Below are positions 1-5,378 of a DNA stretch of 5,378 nucleotides, in pieces. The translations under genes and the position numbers were made by a program. The stretch spans positions 1 through 5,378 of the forward strand of contig JAGGWE010000055.1 in NCBI GenBank assembly GCA_021157665.1, written 5' to 3'. Within the stretch, counting starts at the first letter, position 1, and every line of letters begins with the position of its first letter. This stretch comes from Sulfurimonas sp. (GTDB taxonomy: Bacteria; Campylobacterota; Campylobacteria; Campylobacterales; Sulfurimonadaceae). Under the pieces are notes generated by a model. That model was not told where the DNA came from and ran no database searches. It saw only the letters and a program-made list of their open reading frames with translations.

Positions 1-132
1 CAGTATAAATATCTAGCAAACGAACTACATCAAGATAAAATAACAAGTGATGACAAAGAGCTTATAAGATTACATACAAAAAAATTTCAAGAACTTTTAG
101 AGTCTTATGAAATTATTTTGCAATCTGCTTAG
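1..132 (+). CDS. C-terminal end of an unrecognised protein (partial)
   Basis: Frame 1 is open from the first base to a TAG at 130-132 and gives 43 residues beginning QYKYLANELHQDK and ending EIILQSA. The residues are charged and Lys/Glu/Leu-rich, and the stretch from about residue 17 to 41 looks like one amphipathic helix. There is no membrane segment and no motif I recognise, so no function is offered. The start lies outside the window. It converges on the molybdopterin oxidoreductase gene, and the 84 bases between the two stops are largely filled by a duplicated gene fragment. No convincing terminator follows it. Its reality as a gene rests only on an open frame with plausible codon use at a window edge. 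Confidence 0.55.
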   Translation, partial: QYKYLANELHQDKITSDDKELIRLHTKKFQELLESYEIILQSA

Positions 133-153
133 AGTTTAATTTACTGATGCAAA

Positions 154-214
154 CTTTAACTGTTCTTATTAAACCATTTTCATAGTTAATACCACAAGCA
201 GTTTTTAAATTCAC
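154..214 (-). pseudogene. 5' remnant of a second molybdopterin oxidoreductase copy
   Basis: Starting at a GTG (214-212), two bases beyond the upstream gene's TGA, the minus strand reads MNLKTACGINYENGLIRTVK. The intact gene reads MNLKTAC, then PLDCYDAC, then GISYENGLIKAVK. The fragment has lost the eight codons for PLDCYDAC in frame, removing two of the three clustered Fe-S cysteines. The other differences (S to N, K to R, A to T) all change the amino acid, as expected without selection. Homology ends at base 154. The frame then runs through unrelated codons to a TAA at 113-115, overlapping the end of the plus-strand gene. A 33-residue product is theoretically possible but could not carry a cofactor. 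I read it as a duplication relic. Confidence 0.85.
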
Positions 215-240
215 TTTCATTCAACTTCTATAAATTTAGA
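154..240. repeat. Direct repeat copy A, flanking the molybdopterin gene
   Basis: This segment is a diverged copy of 1881-1991. Bases 154-200 match 1881-1927 at 44 of 47 positions, and bases 201-240 match 1952-1991 at 38 of 40. The 24 bases 1928-1951 are absent here. Similarity stops abruptly at both ends. Read on the minus strand, the copy holds the last codons of the molybdopterin gene (S-K-F-I-E-V-E-stop) followed by a fragment of that gene's own 5' end. Because copy B lies across the adaptor/enzyme gene junction, copy A is best explained as a displaced duplicate of that junction. Confidence 0.93.
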
Positions 241-1965
241 TAATTCTACTTTTTCTTCTTGATATATTGCACATTTTCCATCAAGTGAATGTTTTGAACT
301 TGTTAAGTTATTTACACCTAAAGTACCACTATAAATCAAAACACAATCTTCTCTTATATCATCATTAATTTTCACTTTTAGTTTTACGCTTCCACATGCC
401 GAAGATATATTTATTATCTCATTATTTTTAAAACTATGAGAACTATTTAAATAAACACTATTTTCTCTTTTAAACTGTGAATTTAAACTTTTTACACTTT
501 TTGGAGTTATTAAAAATAATTTATCTTTTATATCAGTAAATTTATCAAACTCTTCTAAAAAAAGAAACTCTCCATTGTCTGTATCAAAACCATTTTTATA
601 TGGTATCTCATCTCTATTTTCCACATGCCACATGCCATCCATATTTAAAACAGAAAAATTTTTAAAATACTCTAAATAATATTCCTGAGTTTGTAACTCT
701 ATCTCAAACTTTTTACATAAATAAGCACTTAAATCATATTCACTTATACCAATATTTGACTCTGTAAGCTTAGGCATACTCATCATTAAATTGTGGGAAT
801 ATGAAGTTCTAATATCATCTTTAGATAAAAAATTCTTAGCAGGAATAACAAGATCAGCAATCTCACTTGTCTCATTTTCATAAAGACCAAAATAGATAAG
901 ATTTTCAACTTTGGAGATAGACTCTTTAACTCTTGTAGTATTTGGCATTTGAGAAAGTGGATTTGCCCCCTGAATAAAAACAGTTTTATAGTTTGAAAAC
1001 TCACTATTTACTTTTGAAATTCGTTTGGCTTTTGTGTTAAATGGTGAAGTAATTCCCTCTTTTGAATTCCCTAAATAAGCAACTCCACACCCCTCTTTAC
1101 CAAACAAACCAAGACTAACTCCAAAAGCATCAATAACTCTTAATACATCAGCACCATCACTATATTTTCCAATACCAAGACCACAAACTATTGCAACTTT
1201 CTTACCCTTTACATACTCTATAATCTCTCCAACTTGACCTAGCGATACACCAATCTCATCAAGAGTTGCTTTAATCCTTATACTTTGTGTCAACTCATAA
1301 TAGTCCTCAAATTCACTAGCAAACTCTTCTAAATACTCTTCATCACAACTATCATCAATATATAAAAATCTAGTTAAAAGCATTGCTAAAGACAAATCCC
1401 CATGAGGTTTTATTTGAATATGTAAATCAGCAGTTTTTGCAAGTTTAGTTTTTACAGGATCAATAACAATAATAATTTTATCTTTTAGAAGTGGTAGAAG
1501 ATGAGAAGATGTGGCATGTGGGTTTCTCCCCCAAACAATCACCACTTCAGATTTAGCAATCTCTGATAAAGGCATATTTTTATTACTACCTCTCCCCTCT
1601 ATTATCCCTGCTTCACCTGCTCCATCACAAAGAGTTCCATCAGTTAAAGTTGCACCAAAAGAGGCAAAAAAATGATCTGTCACCTCTTGCATTAAAGCAA
1701 AATTTCCACTACCACGATAATGAAGAATTTTATTTTTTTCAGATGTTTTTAACATCTCTTTTAATTTTAAAAGTGCATTTTCTAAACTAATCTCTTCACC
1801 CTTATATCTTGGTGATTGAATTGTTTCAAATTTAAAATAATGATTTAAATGAGGACACAAAAAACCTGAAGTATATCCATCTTTAACTGCTTTTATTAAA
1901 CCATTTTCATAGCTAATACCACAAGCATCATAACAATCAAGTGGACAAGCAGTTTTTAAATTCAC
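217..1965 (-). CDS. Cytoplasmic molybdopterin (Mo-bisPGD) oxidoreductase, DMSO-reductase family, substrate unknown
   Basis: The 582-residue protein has the layout of the FdhF/BisC-type molybdopterin family. A [4Fe-4S] motif sits at the N-terminus (C7, C11, C15, C37; spacing C-x3-C-x3-C-x21-C). A GTLCDGAGEAG segment follows, in which C113 is the likely Mo ligand (inferred from its position relative to NapA-type enzymes). Cofactor-binding segments are WGRNPHATSSH (145-155), an IDP...TADLHIQIKPHGD stretch (168-190), QGANPLSQMPN (332-342) and TSEIADLVIPAKN (366-378). A C-terminal dinucleotide-binding domain spans about 480-575. At 582 residues it is short for the family. There is no twin-arginine or other signal, so it should be cytoplasmic. 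It starts with GTG overlapping the adaptor's TGA by four bases (GTGA), which implies translational coupling. No partner subunit or chaperone gene is adjacent. The last seven residues appear to be borrowed from the adaptor gene (see the repeats). Electron donor and substrate cannot be read from the sequence. Confidence 0.88.
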   Translation of the reverse strand: MNLKTACPLDCYDACGISYENGLIKAVKDGYTSGFLCPHLNHYFKFETIQSPRYKGEEISLENALLKLKEMLKTSEKNKILHYRGSGNFALMQEVTDHFFASFGATLTDGTLCDGAGEAGIIEGRGSNKNMPLSEIAKSEVVIVWGRNPHATSSHLLPLLKDKIIIVIDPVKTKLAKTADLHIQIKPHGDLSLAMLLTRFLYIDDSCDEEYLEEFASEFEDYYELTQSIRIKATLDEIGVSLGQVGEIIEYVKGKKVAIVCGLGIGKYSDGADVLRVIDAFGVSLGLFGKEGCGVAYLGNSKEGITSPFNTKAKRISKVNSEFSNYKTVFIQGANPLSQMPNTTRVKESISKVENLIYFGLYENETSEIADLVIPAKNFLSKDDIRTSYSHNLMMSMPKLTESNIGISEYDLSAYLCKKFEIELQTQEYYLEYFKNFSVLNMDGMWHVENRDEIPYKNGFDTDNGEFLFLEEFDKFTDIKDKLFLITPKSVKSLNSQFKRENSVYLNSSHSFKNNEIINISSACGSVKLKVKINDDIREDCVLIYSGTLGVNNLTSSKHSLDGKCAIYQEEKVELSKFIEVE

Positions 1966-1991
1966 TTTAATTCAACTTCTATAAGTTTAGA
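1881..1991. repeat. Direct repeat copy B, across the adaptor/oxidoreductase junction
   Basis: This is the probable parental copy of the repeat at 154-240. It covers the last nine codons and stop of the adaptor gene, the GTGA overlap, and the first 28 codons of the molybdopterin gene. It contains a 24-base segment (1928-1951) that copy A lacks. That segment lies between two ACAAGCA words (1921-1927 and 1945-1951), the classic footprint of a slippage or microhomology deletion. Copy B is judged parental because both reading frames through it are intact and make sense within their protein families. Confidence 0.93.
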
Positions 1992-2753
1992 AAAAATAGT
2001 TGGTGCTTTTATAATTATTTGAGCCATGTATTTTGATATGTTTTTCGAATCTGCTATATTTAAAACTCTTGAGAGTTTATACTCGCTTTTTACACCATCA
2101 AGATAAATATCTTTTTGATTAATTCCAACTAAATCCTCTTCATCTAAATAAATACTCAACTTTGCTCTTGAAACATCAGCAACTTGGGCTAATTGTGTTG
2201 ATATACCAACAACTTGACCAACTTTAACAGATATAGAATAAAGTACAAAACCTTCAGCCTTAAGATTTTTATCTTTAACTGATCTAAGAAGATGATTTTT
2301 TCTTAACTTTAAATCTGCTATTTGAATTTTTAAGTTATTAATCTCTTTCATTGTATTTAAATATTGATTTTCACTACTTACTAAATCATAAAACTCTCTA
2401 TCTTTTTCAACAGATGATTTGATTTTAAGCACTTTAACTTTGTCATAATTGACTCTTTTCTTTTTTAAAAGTTCTTCTAAGTTTTTAAGCACTTTTTCAT
2501 TTGCATCAACCGTATTTTTTAAATAAATCAACTTACTACTTATAGATTTTAATTCTTTCTCATCTAGTTCAGAATCTATTTTGATATAAGAGGAAGAAGA
2601 TAGTTTTTTACCTATCATATCCTCATCAATAAAAAGAACCAAACCAGATACATTCGAAGATATTGTTCTTAATTCGTAGGGCTCAACTTTTGCATAATAA
2701 ACCTTAGAAAAGAGAAGTGTACTAAGCACAAACAAAAGAGTTATAAATTTCAT
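1962..2753 (-). CDS. Periplasmic adaptor / HlyD-like membrane fusion protein
   Basis: The 263-residue product starts at the ATG 2753-2751, which has an AAGG eight bases upstream. A longer frame to an ATG at 2807 adds 18 residues, but that ATG lies inside the predicted -35 box, so the short start is preferred. Residues 1-21 form a Sec signal (MKFITLLFVLSTLLFS, then KVYYA). Residues about 22-62 (EPYELRTISSNVSGLV) and 165-200 (EGFVLYSISVKVGQVVG, QLAQVADVSRAKLSIYL) look like the two halves of a lipoyl/barrel-sandwich domain. Between them, residues 65-160 form a Lys/Leu/Glu-rich coiled-coil hairpin. A short beta domain ends in FSKLIEVELK. This is the plan of efflux/type I secretion adaptors that bridge an inner-membrane transporter to an outer-membrane channel. 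No transporter or TolC-like gene is in view; the only operon partner is the molybdopterin enzyme. The fold call is good, the transported substrate unknown. Confidence 0.78.
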   Translation of the reverse strand: MKFITLLFVLSTLLFSKVYYAKVEPYELRTISSNVSGLVLFIDEDMIGKKLSSSSYIKIDSELDEKELKSISSKLIYLKNTVDANEKVLKNLEELLKKKRVNYDKVKVLKIKSSVEKDREFYDLVSSENQYLNTMKEINNLKIQIADLKLRKNHLLRSVKDKNLKAEGFVLYSISVKVGQVVGISTQLAQVADVSRAKLSIYLDEEDLVGINQKDIYLDGVKSEYKLSRVLNIADSKNISKYMAQIIIKAPTIFSKLIEVELK

Positions 2754-2761
2754 AATAATTA

Positions 2762-2765
2762 CCTT
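2762..2765 (-). promoter_or_regulatory. Ribosome binding site that fixes the adaptor start
   Basis: AAGG on the minus strand lies eight bases before the ATG at 2753. The alternative upstream ATG at 2807 has no comparable purine stretch at a useful distance, so this site supports the 263-residue form. Confidence 0.7.
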
Positions 2766-2782
2766 TTTATAAATATAAATAT

Positions 2783-2811
2783 ATTCTACCGACACATCAC
2801 TTAACATTCAA
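2783..2811 (-). promoter_or_regulatory. Sigma-70-type promoter of the adaptor-oxidoreductase operon
   Basis: On the minus strand, TTGAAT (2811-2806; four of six to TTGACA) and TAGAAT (2788-2783; five of six to TATAAT) are separated by exactly 17 bases. Transcription would begin near 2776, leaving a leader of about 23 bases with the AAGG site and the ATG at 2753. No other promoter is evident for the downstream enzyme gene, which probably depends on this one. Confidence 0.6.
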
Positions 2812-2833
2812 GCATATTTCATTTTGTTTTGGA

Positions 2834-2860
2834 TACTATTAAGCAATATTTAAATAAAGG
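2834..2860 (+). promoter_or_regulatory. Probable cheV -10 region and ribosome binding site
   Basis: AAAGG at 2856-2860 stands six bases before the cheV ATG and is a clear ribosome binding site. TACTAT (2834-2839) behind a T-rich stretch is a possible -10 hexamer (four of six) giving a leader of about 20 bases; no good -35 is seen. The ribosome site is solid and the promoter assignment is tentative. Confidence 0.4.
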
Positions 2861-2866
2861 TGTAAA

Positions 2867-3808
2867 ATGTCTGTTTTGGATAATGTTGATGCAGCTACAA
2901 ACTTAGCAAAGAACAATGAACTTCAACTACTTGTTTTTAGAATAAACGAAAGTGATGATTCTGCTTACTATGCTATTAATGTTTTTAAAACAAGAGAAGT
3001 TGTTGAAGCAAAAAATCATTTTTTAACGCAAATCCCTTCTGCTCACAACCTTCTTGAAGGTACAATAGTGCTTCGTGGACTACAAATTCCTATTTTAAAT
3101 CTTCCTTTATGGTTAGGCACTCATTTAAACAAAGATGAGTTTCATAGATCAAACATATTGATATGTGATTTTAATGGAATAGTTATAGGATTAAGAATTA
3201 TGTCTGCTTATAGGGTTATCAAAAAGAATTGGAATGAGATGCATGCACCAGATAGCTATAGACTTAAAGATGAAGGTGTCGTAATAAATGACACAAGACT
3301 TGAAGATGGTAGTCTATGCCTAATACTAGATTATGAAAAACTTCTTGCAGATGTTATTCCACAAGCTATGGTAGATGTACTTGAATCTCCATCAAATATA
3401 CAAGATATGCCAATGCCTCAAAAACTTCTTAACGGTACTGTACTTATTGCCGAAGATTCAAGAACGGCACAAAGACATTTAATACAAATTTTTCAAAATT
3501 CAAAAATTAATATGAAACTTTTTGATAATGGTAAAAAACTTGTTGACTATATATTTGCTATGCCTGATCAAAGTATAATACCTGCTATTATCACAGATAT
3601 AGAGATGCCTGAAATGTCTGGTTTTACAGTAATTCAAACATTAAAAAAAGACTCTAGAACACAAAATATACCGATTATAGTAAATAGCTCAATGACAGGA
3701 AATAATAACAAAAGAGAAGCTGAAGTATTAGGTGCTAATGGCTTTATAGATAAAACAAAAAGTCATAATGTAATTCCACTTATTGTGGAAGTTATGAATA
3801 AACACTAA
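2867..3808 (+). CDS. cheV: Chemotaxis coupling protein CheV (CheW domain plus receiver domain)
   Basis: The 313-residue protein has a CheW-like domain at about 17-165 (ELQLLVFRI, YYAINVFKTREVVE, GTIVLRGLQIPILNL, ILDYEKLL) and a response-regulator receiver at about 190-312. The receiver shows the acidic pair E196-D197, the phosphorylation site D244 in TDIEMPEMSG, the switch region VNSSMTG (272-278) and the conserved lysine K296. CheV proteins link methyl-accepting receptors to the kinase CheA at the polar array and tune signalling through receiver phosphorylation. The length is normal for the family. Campylobacterota carry one or more CheV proteins, so paralogue identity cannot be fixed here. 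No other chemotaxis gene is adjacent; it is divergent from the adaptor operon and convergent with oadB, and so looks monocistronic. Confidence 0.94.
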   Translation: MSVLDNVDAATNLAKNNELQLLVFRINESDDSAYYAINVFKTREVVEAKNHFLTQIPSAHNLLEGTIVLRGLQIPILNLPLWLGTHLNKDEFHRSNILICDFNGIVIGLRIMSAYRVIKKNWNEMHAPDSYRLKDEGVVINDTRLEDGSLCLILDYEKLLADVIPQAMVDVLESPSNIQDMPMPQKLLNGTVLIAEDSRTAQRHLIQIFQNSKINMKLFDNGKKLVDYIFAMPDQSIIPAIITDIEMPEMSGFTVIQTLKKDSRTQNIPIIVNSSMTGNNNKREAEVLGANGFIDKTKSHNVIPLIVEVMNKH

Positions 3809-3810
3809 TT

Positions 3811-3833
3811 CCCATTAATTTGGGGAGAACCCC
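3811..3833 (+). other. Small competing hairpins just after cheV
   Basis: GGGG (3822-3825) can pair with CCCC (3830-3833) around an AGAA tetraloop. Alternatively TGGG (3821-3824) can pair with CCCA (3811-3814) around TTAATT. The two stems share the G run and exclude each other. Neither is followed by a U tract, so termination is unproven. The G/C runs stand out in otherwise A+T-rich DNA. Confidence 0.35.
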
Positions 3834-3873
3834 TCTCTAATAACAATTCAAAATAAAAAGATAAACACAAAGT

Positions 3874-3978
3874 AAAAAAATTTAAAGAGTGATGTAATTG
3901 CAAGGCGCTTAGCAAGGAAGTGCACTGTAGTGCATGACGAGCGTAGCAACGCAGCAAGTGCATCGCTATTTAAATTTT
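3874..3978 (-). terminator. Likely terminator of the oad operon using the palindrome
   Basis: Transcription leaving oadB crosses the palindrome 12 bases after the stop codon and then meets seven consecutive T residues on the minus strand (A run at 3874-3880 on the plus strand). A long stem followed by a U run fits intrinsic termination. In the opposite direction, from cheV, the stem ends in four T residues (3975-3978), so it may work on both sides of this convergent gap. The large, interrupted interior makes it atypical. Confidence 0.5.
3877..3978. repeat. 102-base imperfect palindrome between cheV and oadB
   Basis: The 20-base arms 3877-3896 and 3959-3978 are inverted copies with 17 of 20 identities. 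Pairing continues at 3898-3901 with 3954-3957, then in short interrupted steps (for example 3905-3907 with 3950-3952). It ends in an apical six-pair hairpin, 3920-3925 with 3930-3935, around TGTA. The interior is much richer in G+C than its surroundings. In the plus-strand RNA, two of the three arm differences and the base of the apical stem become G-U pairs; in the minus-strand RNA they would be A-C mismatches. It encodes no plausible protein. It resembles the dispersed intergenic palindromes found in many proteobacteria, but copy number cannot be tested here. Confidence 0.85.
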
Positions 3979-3990
3979 ATGCCAGTTTAA

Positions 3991-5319
3991 TTATTGGAAC
4001 AGAGAAATCAATACACCAGCTGCTACGGCTGAACCTATTACTCCTGCAACATTTGGACCCATAGCATGCATAAGTAACATATTTGTACGGTCATATTCCA
4101 TACCCACTTTATTTGATACACGAGCTGCCATTGGAACTGCTGATACACCAGCTGAACCGATTAATGGGTTAACTTTATGTCCTGGGAACATATTCATAAG
4201 TTTAGCCATAAGAACACCAGAAGCAGTACCAACAGAAAATGCAATAATACCAAGAGCCATAATAAACATAGTATCTGGAACTAAAAACTGATCAGCTGCT
4301 AGTTTAGAACCAACACCAAGACCTAAAAAGATAGTTACAATATTTATAAGAGAATTTTGAAGAGTATCATTAAGACGCTCGACAACACCAGACTCTTTTA
4401 AGAAGTTACCAAACATAAATGCACCAATAAGTGGTGTAGATTCAGGTAGAACTAAGATAGCAAGAGAAAGAACCATGATAGGGAAAACAAGTTTCTCTAG
4501 TCTTGAAACATGACGAAGAGTCGTCATTTTGATTTTTCTCTCTGCATCAGTTGTTAATGCTTTCATAATAGGAGGTTGGATGATTGGTACCATCGCCATA
4601 TAACTATAAGATGCAACTGCGATAGCTCCAAGAAGCTCAGGTGCAAGTTTAGTAGCTATAAAGATAGATGTAGGACCATCTGCTCCACCAATGATAGAGA
4701 TAGCTGAAGCTTGTTGAAGAGTAAAATCAACAAAGCCATACTGAGTAAGTGCTACAGCACCAACAAGTGTTCCAAATATACCAAACTGAGCAGCTCCACC
4801 AAGTAGTGCTGTTTTAGGGTTTGATAAAAGTGGACCAAAATCAGTCATAGCACCAACACCCATAAAAATAATGATAGGGAACATCTCATTTGCAAGACCC
4901 ATATTATAGATAACACCTAAAAATCCATGGTCACCTGCAATACCAGCAATAGGAATATTGGCAAGTAACCCACCAAAAGCAATTGGTAATAATAAAAGAG
5001 GCTCAAAACCTTTTCTAATAGCTAACCAAAACAAAAAGAAAGTAACAAATATCATAATAAGGCGACCCCATGACTTATGGAAATCACTCATTTCATCACC
5101 ATGTGAACTTAATTCATTTGGATCTGGATTTATAAAAGCAGCTATACCAGTAGCATTTAAAAAACCTCCAACCATTTTTGAAAATGATTGAGATTGATAA
5201 GTTTCTTCTTGATGTGCTGATAAAGCTTCTGCATGAGCAGAAGCATTAGCGTTAGCATTAAGAGTAGTAAAACTAAACACCATAAGAAGTGCAAGTAATT
5301 TTAAAACAAATATTTTCAT
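3991..5319 (-). CDS. oadB: Sodium-translocating oxaloacetate decarboxylase, beta subunit
   Basis: This 442-residue polytopic membrane protein is the carboxyl-biotin decarboxylase subunit. It releases CO2 from the biotinylated alpha subunit and couples this to Na+ export. Recognisable blocks are FEPLLLLPIAFGGLLANIP (105-123), FMGVGAMTDFGPLL (152-165), IIGGADGPTSIF (209-220), YMAMVPIIQPPIMKAL (240-255), NSLINIVTIFLGLGVG (322-337) and the block from VNPLIGSAGVS through AVPMAARVSNK (383-404). From memory of the Klebsiella enzyme, residues needed for Na+/H+ movement (D203, Y229, N373, G377, S382, R389) correspond here to D214, Y240, N384, G388, S393 and R400, all present. Residues 1-24 look like a signal peptide or extra membrane anchor. 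A His/Ala/Ser-rich stretch of about 60 residues follows before the first conserved helix. The ATG lies four bases after the oadA stop, with an AGGA (5327-5330) inside oadA, so translation is probably coupled. Confidence 0.93.
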   Translation of the reverse strand: MKIFVLKLLALLMVFSFTTLNANANASAHAEALSAHQEETYQSQSFSKMVGGFLNATGIAAFINPDPNELSSHGDEMSDFHKSWGRLIMIFVTFFLFWLAIRKGFEPLLLLPIAFGGLLANIPIAGIAGDHGFLGVIYNMGLANEMFPIIIFMGVGAMTDFGPLLSNPKTALLGGAAQFGIFGTLVGAVALTQYGFVDFTLQQASAISIIGGADGPTSIFIATKLAPELLGAIAVASYSYMAMVPIIQPPIMKALTTDAERKIKMTTLRHVSRLEKLVFPIMVLSLAILVLPESTPLIGAFMFGNFLKESGVVERLNDTLQNSLINIVTIFLGLGVGSKLAADQFLVPDTMFIMALGIIAFSVGTASGVLMAKLMNMFPGHKVNPLIGSAGVSAVPMAARVSNKVGMEYDRTNMLLMHAMGPNVAGVIGSAVAAGVLISLFQ

Positions 5320-5323
5320 TTAA

Positions 5324-5378
5324 TTATCCTATTACTGCTACGACTTGACCTTCCACTACCTTGTCGTTTGTTGCGACA
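5324..5378 (-). CDS. oadA: Oxaloacetate decarboxylase alpha subunit, C-terminal end (partial)
   Basis: The minus strand reads VATNDKVVEGQVVAVIG and then TAA (5326-5324). This is the closing strand pattern of a biotinyl/lipoyl carrier domain (a V..ND.V..GQ.V..I type ending). The biotinylated lysine motif and the carboxyltransferase domain lie beyond the right edge. Its position four bases before oadB identifies it as the alpha subunit, which transfers CO2 from oxaloacetate to its own biotin. The fragment alone would fit any biotin-carrier ending; the neighbour makes the assignment. A gamma subunit gene, if present, is outside the window. Confidence 0.8.
   Translation of the reverse strand, partial: VATNDKVVEGQVVAVIG

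Noticed and set aside
786..1004. 72-codon minus-strand open frame inside the molybdopterin gene
   Set aside because: It is in another frame of a gene with clear family motifs; no ribosome site, and its Leu/Phe-rich composition is a by-product of A+T-rich coding DNA.
154..1991. Insertion sequence or composite transposon carrying the molybdopterin gene
   Set aside because: The flanking repeats are direct copies of coding-junction DNA, with no transposase gene, terminal inverted repeats or evident target-site duplication.
2754..2807. Longer adaptor reading frame from an ATG at 2807 (18 extra residues)
   Set aside because: That ATG falls within the predicted -35 box, lacks a ribosome site, and would bury the hydrophobic signal sequence behind 18 residues; the ATG at 2753 has AAGG at the right distance.
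2829..2845. Sigma-54-like element (TTGG, ten bases, GCA) before cheV
   Set aside because: The GG-N10-GC spacing is exact, but the CAC and TT parts of the consensus are missing and the predicted start would fall at the ribosome binding site, only about 11 bases before the ATG.
3874..3978. CRISPR-like or tRNA-like reading of the palindrome
   Set aside because: There is only one unit, with no repeat-spacer periodicity. It lacks a tRNA cloverleaf, CCA end or T-loop sequence.
4958..5191. 77-codon plus-strand open frame opposite oadB
   Set aside because: It is antisense to the strongly conserved OadB coding sequence and has no recognisable features of its own.

Overview
The window (about 70% A+T) most likely comes from a Campylobacterota (epsilonproteobacterial) chromosome of the Sulfurimonas/Arcobacter type. 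I infer this from the base composition, a stand-alone CheV, an oadA-oadB sodium-pump operon whose OadB has a long N-terminal extension, and the AAGG-type ribosome binding sites. The genus is not proven by the sequence.

Layout from left to right: (1) the 3' end of an unrecognised plus-strand gene (1-132). (2) A minus-strand two-gene operon read from about 2780 down to 217. It encodes a periplasmic adaptor (membrane fusion/HlyD-like, 1962-2753) and a cytoplasmic molybdopterin oxidoreductase (217-1965), joined by a 4-base GTGA stop/start overlap. (3) A 113-base divergent promoter region. (4) cheV on the plus strand (2867-3808). (5) A 182-base convergent gap holding a small GC hairpin and a striking 102-base imperfect palindrome. 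(6) The minus-strand end of a sodium-translocating decarboxylase operon: the last codons of the biotinylated alpha subunit (oadA, right edge) and the complete beta subunit (oadB, 3991-5319).

The least ordinary structure is a diverged direct repeat flanking the molybdopterin gene. The junction between the adaptor's 3' end and the enzyme's 5' end (1881-1991) recurs just past the enzyme's stop codon region (154-240), 82 of 87 aligned bases identical. The downstream copy carries a 24-base in-frame deletion between two ACAAGCA words that removes most of the Fe-S cysteine motif. The enzyme's own last residues (SKFIEVE) are therefore probably derived from the adaptor's C-terminus (SKLIEVELK). This is the scar of a tandem duplication or template switch, and it could still allow excision of the enzyme gene. 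I see no evidence for a wholly new multi-gene system; the other notable item is the palindrome between cheV and oadB, which has the look of a dispersed intergenic element.
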